Assembly: GCA_937988885.1 (NCBI GenBank)
Contig: CALKHR010000148.1
Location: 1 to 64,000, forward strand
Source of the DNA: an uncultured Roseiflexaceae bacterium
Lineage (GTDB): Bacteria; Chloroflexota; Chloroflexia; Chloroflexales; Roseiflexaceae
DNA: 64,000 nucleotides
Direction: 5' to 3'
Shown piece after piece: positions 19,046-27,915 of the stretch. The notes below the pieces were generated by a model that ran no database searches, was not told where the DNA came from, and saw only the letters and a program-made list of their open reading frames with translations. A program made the position numbers and the translations under genes. Position 1 is the first letter of the stretch, and the number at the start of each line of letters is the position of its first letter.

Positions 19046-19251
19046 TACCAAATCCGAAAGATTATGTACATAAGCGGCATGTGAATGTTATGGCGTGACG
19101 CTGGTTTTCAAATGATACTCACTTCTCCCGAAACAGGTGATGGCGAAGGGCTGCTACGCGCAGCCCTTCGCCATCACAAAAAGAAGAAAATACCTTGCTG
19201 CCGCAGGCTAAAACTGGTTCTATCGTGATACTGACCAACCAGGTTTGGTAT
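19045..19251 (-). repeat. MITE-like element, copy E (most complete)
   Basis: 207 nt bounded by ATACCAAATCC (19045-19055) and GGTTTGGTAT (19242-19251), an inverted pair. The central hairpin 19137-19177 is a perfect 18-bp stem; on the minus strand its loop is GCGTA. The module (AGCCTGCGGCAGCAAGGTA on the minus strand) lies at 19191-19209. Copy D has the same length, and copy C is 205 nt. Confidence 0.88.
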
Positions 19252-19275
19252 AACCCTTCAAACGAGCAAAACAGA

Positions 19276-19303
19276 AAGACGAGGTCGCGCACGGCCTCGT
19301 CTT
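19276..19303 (-). terminator. Terminator of the FtsW/RodA-family gene
   Basis: AAGACGAGG (19276-19284) pairs with CCTCGTCTT (19295-19303); on the minus strand it is followed by TCTGTTTTG. Confidence 0.75.
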
Positions 19304-19326
19304 CGCATCGCTATCGCTCAAAAGCG

Positions 19327-20685
19327 CTAACCAGAATTGTGGCTATCGTTGGCCGAAATGCGCAGCAGGAGCCCCACAATCACGAAGTTCATCAACACCG
19401 ACGAGCCGCCGTAAGAGATGAATGGCAGCGTGATGCCTGTGAGCGGGATCAGGCGCAGGTTGCCGCCGATGATGATAAAGCTCTGTAACGCCAGGATCGA
19501 GGTGAGGCCGACCGCCATCAACTGCTCGAAGCCACGGAAGCGCCCCGGCACATTGATCGCAATGTGGAAGCCCCGGAACACCAGCAAGATGTACCCGATC
19601 AGGATGCCCAGGCTGCCCGCCAACCCCAACTCCTCGCCCAAGGCCGAGAAAATATAGTCGGTGTGTACTGCCGGGATCACCGTTGGCGTGCCGCGCCCGA
19701 GGCCGCTCCCGAACACGCCGCCCGAGGCCAGCGCATAGATGGCCTGGATGATCTGATACCCGCTGCTCTGTGCCGTCTCCCACGGGTCGAGCCAGATCGA
19801 CACGCGGGTCTTGACGATCTCGAACAGCTTGTAGAGCACGAACGAGCCGCCGCCGAAGGCCGTCATACCCGCGATCACGTACAGGCTATTGCTGGTGGCC
19901 ACGTAGAGCATGGTCAAGAAAACGCCGAACAGCAACAGCGCAGCGCCGAGGTCGCGCTGGAAGATGATCAAGGCCATCGCCATGCCCCACATGCCCAGCA
20001 ACGGCACCAGATAGGGGATGGGTGGCAATCGGAACGGCCCAATCTGATACCCGCCCGACACCACCTCGCGGTACTCGTTCAGGTACGAGGCCAGGAAGAT
20101 CACCAAGATCACCTTCAGCAACTCGGAGGGTTGGAAGGAGAACAACCCCAGGTTGAACCATGCGCGAACACCGCTACCGTTCGGGTCAACGCCAAACAGG
20201 AAGGTCGCGATGATCAGCAGCACGCCGAGCGCCAGCCAGACGTAGCGATGGTGATCCAGCCAGTCCATCAGTGTGGTGCGTAGGTACTTGCGAAACAGAT
20301 TGTCCCAATCGACGAACAGAATCACCGAGAGCGCGATCACGCCCATCGTCACCCACGCCGATTGTTTCGCATCGATGCTACTGCCCACTCTTGGTTCGAG
20401 CCGGGCCATCATCATCAGGCCCAAGCCGGCCAGTAACGCGACCAAGGGAAGCAATACCTGATCGGCCCTGATATTCCGCCAGGCCATGCCCACCGAGATG
20501 CCCAAAAACAGCACAAACGGCAGCACCGAGGGCCACAGAATATCGGCGAACCCGCTCACAGTCGGGATAAATTCGTTGGCGCGCGTAGCTGCCACCACCA
20601 GCAGATACCCGGCTGCGAAGAAGAGCAGCACGGTGAACAGCAGTTGCAGCTCGGCGGAGCGGAGGCGGCGTAGATTCTGAAGCAT
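19327..20685 (-). CDS. FtsW/RodA/SpoVE family peptidoglycan polymerase
   Basis: The 452-residue protein has about ten hydrophobic helices and SEDS-family signatures. GSGVRAWFNLGLFSFQPSELLK includes the conserved Gly/Trp-rich block preceding Pro-Ser-Glu. Further on are QRDLGAALL with the catalytic Asp region, GRGTPTVIPAVHTDYIFSALGEELG, and the C-terminal GITLPFISYGGSSV. SEDS proteins polymerise lipid II glycan strands together with a class B PBP. Which of FtsW (division) or RodA (elongation) it is cannot be decided, since no PBP or mre gene is adjacent. The extra length comes from the first 130 residues, which hold additional helices. It lies downstream of ychF on the same strand with a hairpin between them. 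Confidence 0.88.
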   Translation of the reverse strand: MLQNLRRLRSAELQLLFTVLLFFAAGYLLVVAATRANEFIPTVSGFADILWPSVLPFVLFLGISVGMAWRNIRADQVLLPLVALLAGLGLMMMARLEPRVGSSIDAKQSAWVTMGVIALSVILFVDWDNLFRKYLRTTLMDWLDHHRYVWLALGVLLIIATFLFGVDPNGSGVRAWFNLGLFSFQPSELLKVILVIFLASYLNEYREVVSGGYQIGPFRLPPIPYLVPLLGMWGMAMALIIFQRDLGAALLLFGVFLTMLYVATSNSLYVIAGMTAFGGGSFVLYKLFEIVKTRVSIWLDPWETAQSSGYQIIQAIYALASGGVFGSGLGRGTPTVIPAVHTDYIFSALGEELGLAGSLGILIGYILLVFRGFHIAINVPGRFRGFEQLMAVGLTSILALQSFIIIGGNLRLIPLTGITLPFISYGGSSVLMNFVIVGLLLRISANDSHNSG

Positions 20686-20706
20686 AGCACCTAACGCGAG
20701 TGGTTA

Positions 20707-20739
20707 CTGTCGGCTGTGGAGCGTGCCCACAACCGACAG
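20707..20739 (-). terminator. Hairpin between ychF and the SEDS gene
   Basis: CTGTCGGCTGTGG (20707-20719) pairs with CCACAACCGACAG (20727-20739) with one mismatch. There is no strong T-tract on the minus strand, so attenuation rather than full termination is possible. Confidence 0.5.
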
Positions 20740-20752
20740 GCGGCTTTTCCGA

Positions 20753-21832
20753 TTAGACGTTGAACAGGAAGTGGCAGATATCGCCATCCTTCACGATGTA
20801 GTTTTTGCCTTCGAGGCGCAGCGTGCCTGCCTTTTTGGCCTCGGCCATGCTGCCAGCACGCACAAGATCGTCGTAAGCCACGATCTCAGCGCGAATGAAG
20901 CCGCGCTGAATATCGGAGTGGATCGCGCCAGCCGCCTCGACAGCGGGCGTATTCTTGCGGATAGTCCAAGCGCGCACCTCGTCGGGGCCGGCGGTCAGGA
21001 AGCTGATCAGGCCCAGCAGCTCGTACGACTTGCTGATCACGCGCTCGCGGGCCGCCTCGGTCACGCCGAGATCCTCCATAAAGATCGCAGCATCGTCGTC
21101 GTCGAGTTGTGCAAGCTCGGCCTCGACCTTGCCGCAGAGCGGCACCACCACACTGTTGTGGATGGGGTAATCGAAGGTGGGAGGATTCTTGATATCCTTC
21201 TCGTCGATGTTCACCACCAGCAGCATCGGCTTAGCCGTAAGGAACTGGTAGCCGCGCAACAGCCGCTCTTCTTCCTCGCTCAGCTCAATGCTGCGGATGG
21301 GGCGCTCGGCCTCTAGCTCGGCTTGCAATCGCACCAACAGATCGCGCTCGGCAATACGAATCTCGCGATCCTTTGATGACATTTTATTTATCTCGGCGTT
21401 AAGCTTCGAAAGTCGGCGTTCAATAATTGAGAGGTCGGAGAACATCAACTCCAACTCGACCGACATAATGTCGCGTTGCACATCGACGGAGCCCTCGGGA
21501 TGAGGGACGGTCTCATCTTCAAAGGCGCGAGCGACGTGCAGGAGGGCATCGGCGCCACCGATGTAGTTCAGGAGCGCTGGTGGTAGGCCACCCTGCTGGC
21601 GCGTGCCGCTAATACCGCCAACATCGACATATTGCACGTCGGCGGGGGTAATCTTCTTCGGATTAAACATCGTGGCCAACACGCCGAGCCGCTCATCGGG
21701 CACTTTGACAGTTGCCATATTCGGCTCTAGTTGGCCCGAGCTAAACGCGGCGGTTTCCGCATTGCCACGCGTGAGGGCGTTGAAGACAGTTGTTTTGCCG
21801 CTATTGGGTAAACCAATAATTGCTATTTTCAT
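20753..21832 (-). CDS. ychF: Redox-regulated ATPase YchF (Obg-like GTPase family)
   Basis: This 359-residue P-loop protein begins MKIAIIGLPNSGKTTVFNAL (G1), with the YVDVGGISG-type G3 region and a NIDE motif replacing the usual NKxD. That substitution fits the family's preference for ATP over GTP. A central coiled coil (about 120-190, rich in EL..RL..) is followed by a C-terminal TGS-like domain ending MAEAKKAGTLRLEGKNYIVKDGDICHF. YchF binds ribosomes and is implicated in stress responses (family knowledge). The start at 21832 matches the family N-terminus; an upstream in-frame ATG would add 24 unrelated residues. Confidence 0.93.
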   Translation of the reverse strand: MKIAIIGLPNSGKTTVFNALTRGNAETAAFSSGQLEPNMATVKVPDERLGVLATMFNPKKITPADVQYVDVGGISGTRQQGGLPPALLNYIGGADALLHVARAFEDETVPHPEGSVDVQRDIMSVELELMFSDLSIIERRLSKLNAEINKMSSKDREIRIAERDLLVRLQAELEAERPIRSIELSEEEERLLRGYQFLTAKPMLLVVNIDEKDIKNPPTFDYPIHNSVVVPLCGKVEAELAQLDDDDAAIFMEDLGVTEAARERVISKSYELLGLISFLTAGPDEVRAWTIRKNTPAVEAAGAIHSDIQRGFIRAEIVAYDDLVRAGSMAEAKKAGTLRLEGKNYIVKDGDICHFLFNV

Positions 21833-22340
21833 TTTGTAGCGATCCTCAAAGTTGTCGATAACGAGGTCTGTTTGCAGTATAGCGCCCCACCGCAGTTCGT
21901 GCAACTAGAATCGGTCCTCCGCGATGCCTTTTCGCTTTAGAATGGACGATTCTTCGAAGCCCGCTGAGTATGACAGCGCGTTTATCTGCTATGGTTGCGC
22001 CTCTGGGAGCGTATCATTTCGTTGAATAACTATTTTTATGGCTTTCATTACACATTTTAACCATTTTGATTGACTGTAAAAAAGAACGGTACAGCAGCGC
22101 TGCTGAACACAATAGATGTATCATTTGTCACCTAAATTACATGAATTTCATAGCTTCCACTCTTTACGTGCGCTTAAACGTTCGGCTATAATATGGCACA
22201 CTACGTAACACGACCTCCAAGAACACGACCCTCAGTAGTGTAAAGCGCGTAACTTTTGCGTCGGAAGTGGCGTTGGTATTAGGTAAGAACACCTATTCCT
22301 CCGCCCATGCTGATAAATGCGCACGAATGGCGAGAGGGAT
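21833..22340. other. Divergent intergenic region ychF / ECF sigma
   Basis: 508 nt, AT-rich in the middle. The only recognisable element is the promoter at 22163-22192. A GATTCTTCGAAGC / TGAGTATGACAGCG stretch near 21949-21978 resembles the repeat-like sequence at 8603-8645. Confidence 0.4.
22163..22192 (+). promoter_or_regulatory. Promoter of the sigma/anti-sigma operon
   Basis: TTTACG (22163-22168) and TATAAT (22187-22192) are separated by 18 nt. It looks like a housekeeping promoter rather than an ECF-type -35 with AAC, so autoregulation is not obvious. Confidence 0.5.
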
Positions 22341-23057
22341 ATGGTCACAGATTTGGATCTGGAGCTTCGAAGCATTATTACGCAGGCCAAGTCTGGTGAT
22401 GCCGGAGCTTTTGGCGAACTGTATACGCGGTATGCAGGGATGATCCTGCGCTACCTCTATGTTCGTCTCCAAGAACAAGAGAGCGCTCAGGATCTCACGC
22501 AAGAAGTATTTGTGCGCGTACTGAAGGGTATCGCCTCCTTTGAGTACCGAGGCGAAAAGTCGTTTCTTGGTTGGTTGTACACGATCGCTGGCAATGTGCT
22601 GATCGGTCAGGCCCGTCGTCGGCGAGCGATCTCAACTCCACTCGACGATCATCTTGAACTCGTTGATCCACGCGGTCAAGATGAAGTGCACTCTATCTTC
22701 GACCGCGTGTCGCTCGAACAGGCCATCATCCAGTTGACGGAAGATCAGCAGCAGGTGCTGACGCTCAAGTTCTTTGCCGATATGACCAATCAGGAGATTG
22801 CAACGGTACTGAGGCGAAGCGAAGGTGCCGTGAAGGCCCTTCAGCATCGTGCGCTTCATGCTTTACACGTTATTCTTGAACACGAACGAGAGGTGAGCCT
22901 CGCCCGCGAACGGGCGCGCGATGAGCAACGTTGGAGCGATGATCCTGTGTTGATGTCAGAGGCACAGGTGGATGAGTTAGAGAACGCTGTCGGTTCGTCA
23001 CATTCGCAGGTCAGAGGTTCGAGTCATGGAACCCGAAACACACAAGGGCCTTTCTGA
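22341..23057 (+). CDS. RNA polymerase ECF-type sigma factor
   Basis: This protein of about 238 residues has sigma region 2 (FGELYTRYAGMILRYLYVRL, then DLTQEVFVRVLKGIASFEYR and FLGWLYTIAGNVL) and region 4 (QLTEDQQQVLTLKFFADMTN followed by the HTH IATVLRRSEGAVKALQHRAL). It lacks regions 1 and 3, as expected for the ECF group. The C-terminal 40 residues are charged and not part of the sigma core. ATG 22341 is chosen because GAGAGG stands just before it; an in-frame ATG at 22317 has no such site. The next gene overlaps its last 32 nt, so the two are translationally coupled and that product is the likely anti-sigma factor. Confidence 0.9.
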   Translation: MVTDLDLELRSIITQAKSGDAGAFGELYTRYAGMILRYLYVRLQEQESAQDLTQEVFVRVLKGIASFEYRGEKSFLGWLYTIAGNVLIGQARRRRAISTPLDDHLELVDPRGQDEVHSIFDRVSLEQAIIQLTEDQQQVLTLKFFADMTNQEIATVLRRSEGAVKALQHRALHALHVILEHEREVSLARERARDEQRWSDDPVLMSEAQVDELENAVGSSHSQVRGSSHGTRNTQGPF

Positions 23058-24828
23058 GTCCCTTGATCGTGCAATTGAAGCTTTAGATGCAGGCGTGCCT
23101 GTTGAGCAGATCCTCGAACAGGATGCCTCGCTTGAGCCTACCCTTGACCCGCTTGTGCGTACCGCCGCCGCATTACGGGCTGAGGCTTCTCAGCCGTTGC
23201 CGCCCGACTTGGAGGCCTGGTTGCCAACTGGCGCGCGCGATTTCGCTGCGATCGCCGAGCGGATGCTCGCGAAGCCTCAACCTGCTCCCGCTAAATCGCT
23301 CCCCGATACGCTCGACGATGCTTTGGCGCTGATGCAGGCCGGAACTCCGCTCGAGGAGTGTTTGGCGCAGTATCCCCAGCACCAAACCGACCTCGCCGCG
23401 CTGCTGCCCATCGCCTCTCAACTGCGTGAGCGGGCACAGCAACCCCTTCCCGCTGAACTTGAACGTTGGCTCATGAGCAGTGCCCAGGAGATGACGGTGC
23501 TTGCCGAGCAGATGCTGCCGCGCCGCCGTTCGCCTGTTCAAAGGCGCGTGCTCACTCCGCAGCGTGCGTTCGCAACACTGGCGATCATCATCATGCTTTC
23601 GTTCGGTGCTGATAGGGTGGCGGCTGCGAGCCTGCCCGGCCAACCGTTGTACCAATGGAAGATCACCCGCGAGCAGATTAACCTGACGCTTGCGAGTAGC
23701 TCGGAAGCGCGCTTCAGCCTTCACGCCGATTACGCCAACCGCCGCTTGTACGAGTTGGCTCAATTGGCGCAGCGTGGCAGTTCGTTCGATTCGAGCGCTG
23801 TGGTCGAGGCTTCGCAAAGCCTTGTCATGCACTTGCAGGCAGTCGTGCAGGAAGCTCAGGACGATCCGGAGGCGTTGCAACATGCGCAGCGATTACTCGA
23901 ACAGTCGGATCAGATCCTGCGGGAGACCGCCCCAGAATTGCTTGAGAAGGCCCCCGACGCTGCTCAGGCGCTCGGCAAGACCCGTGAGCAAGTGGCGGCG
24001 CTTGATACACAATTAGCGCGTTCCCATAATCGAGAATTGGTGGGCATAACACCCGAACCAAGTTCTCTGCCGATCATCGTGCCGACCGTCTTCTTGTCGC
24101 CGACAGCGACGATCACTCCGCCACCATCGCCAACACAGGCGCCTTCATCTTCGGGGGGCCATCCGGTCAATACTGCTGTCAGCGTGCCAACCAACACGGC
24201 TGAATTGCCTGGGGTGCTGCCGACCTCTACGGCTGTTCCTCCTACCGCACCTGTGCCTTCCGATACGCCAATTGTTGAGGCGACGAGCGAAGCATCAGCG
24301 ACGCCGACTCCCATTGTTGAGACGGTTCCGTCGCCTACGGCTGTTCCCGAACGCGACTCAGCCACCAATACACCCACCGATGAGCCGTTGCCGACGGACA
24401 CAGCGACGCCAACCGTTGAGCGCACGCAGATCCCGACGCCGACCAGCGTGCCGACGCAGGGGCCGCCTCCGCCGCCGCCAACGCGTCCTCCGGCGCCGAC
24501 GCGCCCGCCACGGCCTCCGACAGCAACGCCTGAGCCGACTAATACGCCTGAGCCGACGGACACTCCGGTGCCAACCGATACGCCTGTCCCGACCAATACG
24601 CCGGTGCCGACCAATACGCCGACGCACACGCCGGAGCCGACGGACACACCTGTTCCGACAGCAACGCCTGAGCCGACTGACACGCCAGTGCCATCGGATA
24701 CGCCTGTGTCGAGCAACACGCCCGAGGCGATTGAAACCGCCGAGCCATCGGCTACCACGATTCAGGGCAACTCGTCGGTGGGGACAGCCGAGCCATCGAA
24801 GACGCCCGACCCGTCGAACAACCCCTAA
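23026..24828 (+). CDS. Membrane anti-sigma-like protein with DUF5667-type domain and Thr/Pro-rich tail
   Basis: The 600-residue product has two similar N-terminal helical segments (about 5-70 and 90-165, each with a Leu-Glu-Gln 'LEEC/VEQIL' start and 'AQQPLP' end). A single hydrophobic segment follows (about 186-205), then a DUF5667-like helical stretch (about 210-310: GQPLYQWKITREQINLTL and later Ala/Gln/Leu-rich helices). The last 250 residues are almost entirely Thr, Pro, Ser, Val and Glu, with repeated TDTPVPT and TNTPEPT units. The tail probably spans the wall as an extended rod and may be glycosylated. The topology suggests a cytoplasmic sigma-binding part and an external sensor, but no ZAS zinc motif is present. 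Its 32-nt overlap with the sigma gene supports the anti-sigma role (inference). Confidence 0.8.
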   Translation: MEPETHKGLSESLDRAIEALDAGVPVEQILEQDASLEPTLDPLVRTAAALRAEASQPLPPDLEAWLPTGARDFAAIAERMLAKPQPAPAKSLPDTLDDALALMQAGTPLEECLAQYPQHQTDLAALLPIASQLRERAQQPLPAELERWLMSSAQEMTVLAEQMLPRRRSPVQRRVLTPQRAFATLAIIIMLSFGADRVAAASLPGQPLYQWKITREQINLTLASSSEARFSLHADYANRRLYELAQLAQRGSSFDSSAVVEASQSLVMHLQAVVQEAQDDPEALQHAQRLLEQSDQILRETAPELLEKAPDAAQALGKTREQVAALDTQLARSHNRELVGITPEPSSLPIIVPTVFLSPTATITPPPSPTQAPSSSGGHPVNTAVSVPTNTAELPGVLPTSTAVPPTAPVPSDTPIVEATSEASATPTPIVETVPSPTAVPERDSATNTPTDEPLPTDTATPTVERTQIPTPTSVPTQGPPPPPPTRPPAPTRPPRPPTATPEPTNTPEPTDTPVPTDTPVPTNTPVPTNTPTHTPEPTDTPVPTATPEPTDTPVPSDTPVSSNTPEAIETAEPSATTIQGNSSVGTAEPSKTPDPSNNP

Positions 24829-24879
24829 ATCTGTAGTTGCATCAGTTCGATTTGGATATCGTGCCGAGGGATGGGTGGA

Positions 24880-27800
24880 TCACTGCCCTGCGGGTGGTTG
24901 CCGTTTGAGCACCACTAGTGTCACATCGTCGAAGGGGGGGCGTCCGCCTGTGAATTGTGCCAACGCCGCGTTAATGGCCTGCACAATGCCAGCCGCCGAT
25001 TGCTCGCGGTGGGCCTGCACAACCTCAACCAGTCGAGCGACGCCGAACGGCTCGTCGTTGATGTCGATTGCCTCAGTAACGCCGTCGGTGTAGCACACCA
25101 AAATGTCGCCAGGCGCGATCTCGACATCGCGCTGCGTGAGCGAAATCTCTTCCAGCACACCCAGTGCGATTCCCGGAGTGGTCAGTTCGATCGGTGGGCG
25201 ACCATCGGCGGGGAACAGCAGCGGCGGGTTGTGCCCAGCGCATGTGTAGCACAGCGCCCCGCTCTCCAGTTGAAGCATCCCGTAAAACAGCGTGACGAAC
25301 ATCGCCGATTCGGAGTCGCGGGTGATCCAGCGGTTGGCCCGCGTGAGCGCAATGGCTGGCGATGAGCCATCCAACGCGGCGGCGCGTACCAAGCTGCGAG
25401 AGAGCGCCATAAACATCGCGGCGGGCACGCCCTTGTCGCTCACATCGGCGATCACAAAGCCCAATTGTCGGGATGCCGCCTGTGCAGCGGATGGGTCGAC
25501 CACCACGTTTGGCGCGCTCGATACGGGTTGGGCACTGAGTTGTGGCAAGTACCAGAAATCGTAGAAATCGCCGCCAACCAACCGCGCCGAGCGCCAATCG
25601 GCTGCGATATCCCAACCGGGCTGCGATGGCGTTGTGGCCGGCAGCAGCGCCGTCTGAATATCGCGGGCCACGCGCAGTTCGCCCTCCAACCGCGCGACTT
25701 TGGATGCTTCCTCGGCCAGGAGCGCACTTTCGAGCGCGCCAGCCACCTGATTCGCCATGCCGATATAGAGCGTCATCTCGCGGTTGGTGAATTGGTGAAT
25801 GGCCGAATCGTAATCGGCGATCAGCACACCCAACATCGCGCCACGGGCCGACAGCGGCAAGGCGAGCAGTTGATTCCCGCCGAGAGTGCTGAACAGCGGC
25901 GCGGCCTCGGCGAGCGGACGGTGCGCGTTATCGGCGATGGTCGGCTGAAGCGTGCGGCGCACATCGGCCAGCAACGGCACCGCTGTCTCGTCGAAGGTCT
26001 GGCCGATTAGCCCGTTGTGTTCGCCTTTGCCAAGGCCGTAGGCGGCTGCGAGGGTGTAGGTTTGTTGCTCGCGGTTCCACAGCAAGCAGTAGCATCGATC
26101 ACAGCCGAGCAGCAGTGGTGGCAGCCGCACGACGATCGGCAGCAGATCTTCGAGCGAGGCTGCCCGTGCCGTATTTTCGGCCACCTGCAACAGCGCGTTG
26201 AGCGTCCATGCTTCCTCCCGTTGTGCTGTGAAGGCCCGCGCGCTCTCGATCGCCACGGCGATCTGGTCGGCGAGCGTGCGCATCACGAACAGGTCGCTCT
26301 CTTGGAAGCGCCCCACCTGTGTGCTCTGCACGTCGAGCACGCCGATACTCTGATCGCCAAACCGCAGCGGCACCGCCAGTTCGGCCATGGTGTGCTGGTC
26401 GTCGCGCACAAATCGTTCGTCGTGGGCCACATCGTTGACGAGGATCGGCTGGCCCTGCGATACCGCCGCGCCGATCAGACCGCTGCGGGTATGCCGCTGG
26501 ATCTCGCGCACCCGCTCAAGTCCCTCGTTCTCGGCGGTGCTGGCCCGGAATGTCAACGTGCCATCTTCCTCCAACGTGAAGATATGCACGGGATGATAGT
26601 TGAAATACTCGCGGATCAGGCCGACCACCGAGGACAGCAGTTCATCGAGATCGAGGATCGCGGTGATCCGCTCGCTCACTGCATTGATTGCTTGGAGTTG
26701 TACGGCTCGCTGACGCGCTTGGTCGAAGGCGCGCGCTTTCGAGATCGCGATCGCAGCCTGATCGGCGATCAGCGAGAGAAGGCGCATATCGTCGGTGGCG
26801 AAGGCGTTTGGGCGATAGCTCTGGATGGAGATGCTGCCCAGCACCGTGTCGCCAGCGATCAGCGGCACGTAGATGCCCGAGCGCGGTGGGCGATCGCTCT
26901 GATAGCGAGGACGGGCGGGCAACTGATCGAGCTCGCTGGCGAAATCTTCCACCAGCAGGGCGCGGCCCGTTTCGCGCATCCAACCGACGATGCCATCGCC
27001 AGAGGGGAGATCGACGGTGAGCGGCGCGAGTCGCACCCGATCCTGGATGCGAACGACCAGCGTGTAGCGATCGCTGTTTGGATCGAACAATCCTAAGTGG
27101 AACGAGGATGTATCGACCACTTTGCTCGTTTCGCGGTAGATCAACTCGCAGAGCGCGTTCACATCCAATTCCGAGCGGATGATCGCGCGGCTCACCTCGT
27201 TGAGCAAGGCCAACTCGCTGACCGAGCGGCGCTGGTATTGCAGGTTGAGCACGCCCCAACGCACGGCCATGCTCGCGGCGAGTAGCGCCAAGCCGCTGAG
27301 CATAAAGTACTTGATCCCCAACCCCTCGAGGATCGCGGCCCCCAACGCGGCCAACGGCAGGGGCAGCACCTCGGCCAGCAACGCCGAGCGCCACGATGAG
27401 CGCCACCACGTGCTCAGGCCGCTGCGGCCACCCTGCAACAACTCGCGGGCCACACGGTTGAGTTGGATCACCACGGTGTAGCAGAGCGCGGAGACGAGCA
27501 CCACTGTCACGGTATCGGTGGCCCCCAACAGCGCCACCACTGCGCCTCCCAACAGCACAGCGATCGCGCGCACACCGCTGCGCAACAATGGGCGCGCCCC
27601 CAGCGAATAGAAGGTGCGGGGCAGCCCGTAGATGAGCGGGCGGAGGATGCCGAAGATCAAGCCCGAGAGCGCAGCGACAAACGCACCATCGATCGGTTGA
27701 TAGGCGAACGCCGCTGTCAGCAGCACGATGCCGACTAAGCTGTGCGGGTCAGCAGGAGGTACCCGAAACCCAGCGCTCTCGACAAATAGCGCGAGGATCA

Positions 27801-27915
27801 GGAACAGGGCGAGAATATGAAACGGGATCGTGAGCGGCCAGGCGAAGAAGATCCATAGCCAGCCGAGCACGCCGATGAGCAAACAATAGAGGATCAGCCA
27901 ACGTTCGCGGTTCAC
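24880..27915 (-). CDS. Membrane GAF-domain PP2C/SpoIIE-type serine phosphatase
   Basis: The 1011-residue product has six to eight membrane helices in the first 215 residues and about three GAF domains (roughly 235-400, 410-570 and 580-750). The C-terminal SpoIIE phosphatase domain contains VARDIQTALLP, LVGGDFYDF, VIADVSDKGVPAAMFMALS and CYTDGVTEA, which carry the metal-binding Asp residues. Such enzymes dephosphorylate STAS-domain anti-anti-sigma factors in partner-switching pathways. The gene starts with GTG at 27915, and the last four bases overlap the upstream stop (GTGA), giving tight coupling to the RsbW-STAS fusion. GAF domains suggest small-molecule or redox input combined with a membrane signal. 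It converges with the sigma/anti-sigma operon, whose stop is 52 nt away. Confidence 0.92.
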   Translation of the reverse strand: MNRERWLILYCLLIGVLGWLWIFFAWPLTIPFHILALFLILALFVESAGFRVPPADPHSLVGIVLLTAAFAYQPIDGAFVAALSGLIFGILRPLIYGLPRTFYSLGARPLLRSGVRAIAVLLGGAVVALLGATDTVTVVLVSALCYTVVIQLNRVARELLQGGRSGLSTWWRSSWRSALLAEVLPLPLAALGAAILEGLGIKYFMLSGLALLAASMAVRWGVLNLQYQRRSVSELALLNEVSRAIIRSELDVNALCELIYRETSKVVDTSSFHLGLFDPNSDRYTLVVRIQDRVRLAPLTVDLPSGDGIVGWMRETGRALLVEDFASELDQLPARPRYQSDRPPRSGIYVPLIAGDTVLGSISIQSYRPNAFATDDMRLLSLIADQAAIAISKARAFDQARQRAVQLQAINAVSERITAILDLDELLSSVVGLIREYFNYHPVHIFTLEEDGTLTFRASTAENEGLERVREIQRHTRSGLIGAAVSQGQPILVNDVAHDERFVRDDQHTMAELAVPLRFGDQSIGVLDVQSTQVGRFQESDLFVMRTLADQIAVAIESARAFTAQREEAWTLNALLQVAENTARAASLEDLLPIVVRLPPLLLGCDRCYCLLWNREQQTYTLAAAYGLGKGEHNGLIGQTFDETAVPLLADVRRTLQPTIADNAHRPLAEAAPLFSTLGGNQLLALPLSARGAMLGVLIADYDSAIHQFTNREMTLYIGMANQVAGALESALLAEEASKVARLEGELRVARDIQTALLPATTPSQPGWDIAADWRSARLVGGDFYDFWYLPQLSAQPVSSAPNVVVDPSAAQAASRQLGFVIADVSDKGVPAAMFMALSRSLVRAAALDGSSPAIALTRANRWITRDSESAMFVTLFYGMLQLESGALCYTCAGHNPPLLFPADGRPPIELTTPGIALGVLEEISLTQRDVEIAPGDILVCYTDGVTEAIDINDEPFGVARLVEVVQAHREQSAAGIVQAINAALAQFTGGRPPFDDVTLVVLKRQPPAGQ

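Noticed and set aside
24530..24730. Short tandem repeats that might be a CRISPR array
   Set aside because: They encode in-frame TDTPVPT/TNTPEPT units of the anti-sigma-like tail; no spacers of constant length.
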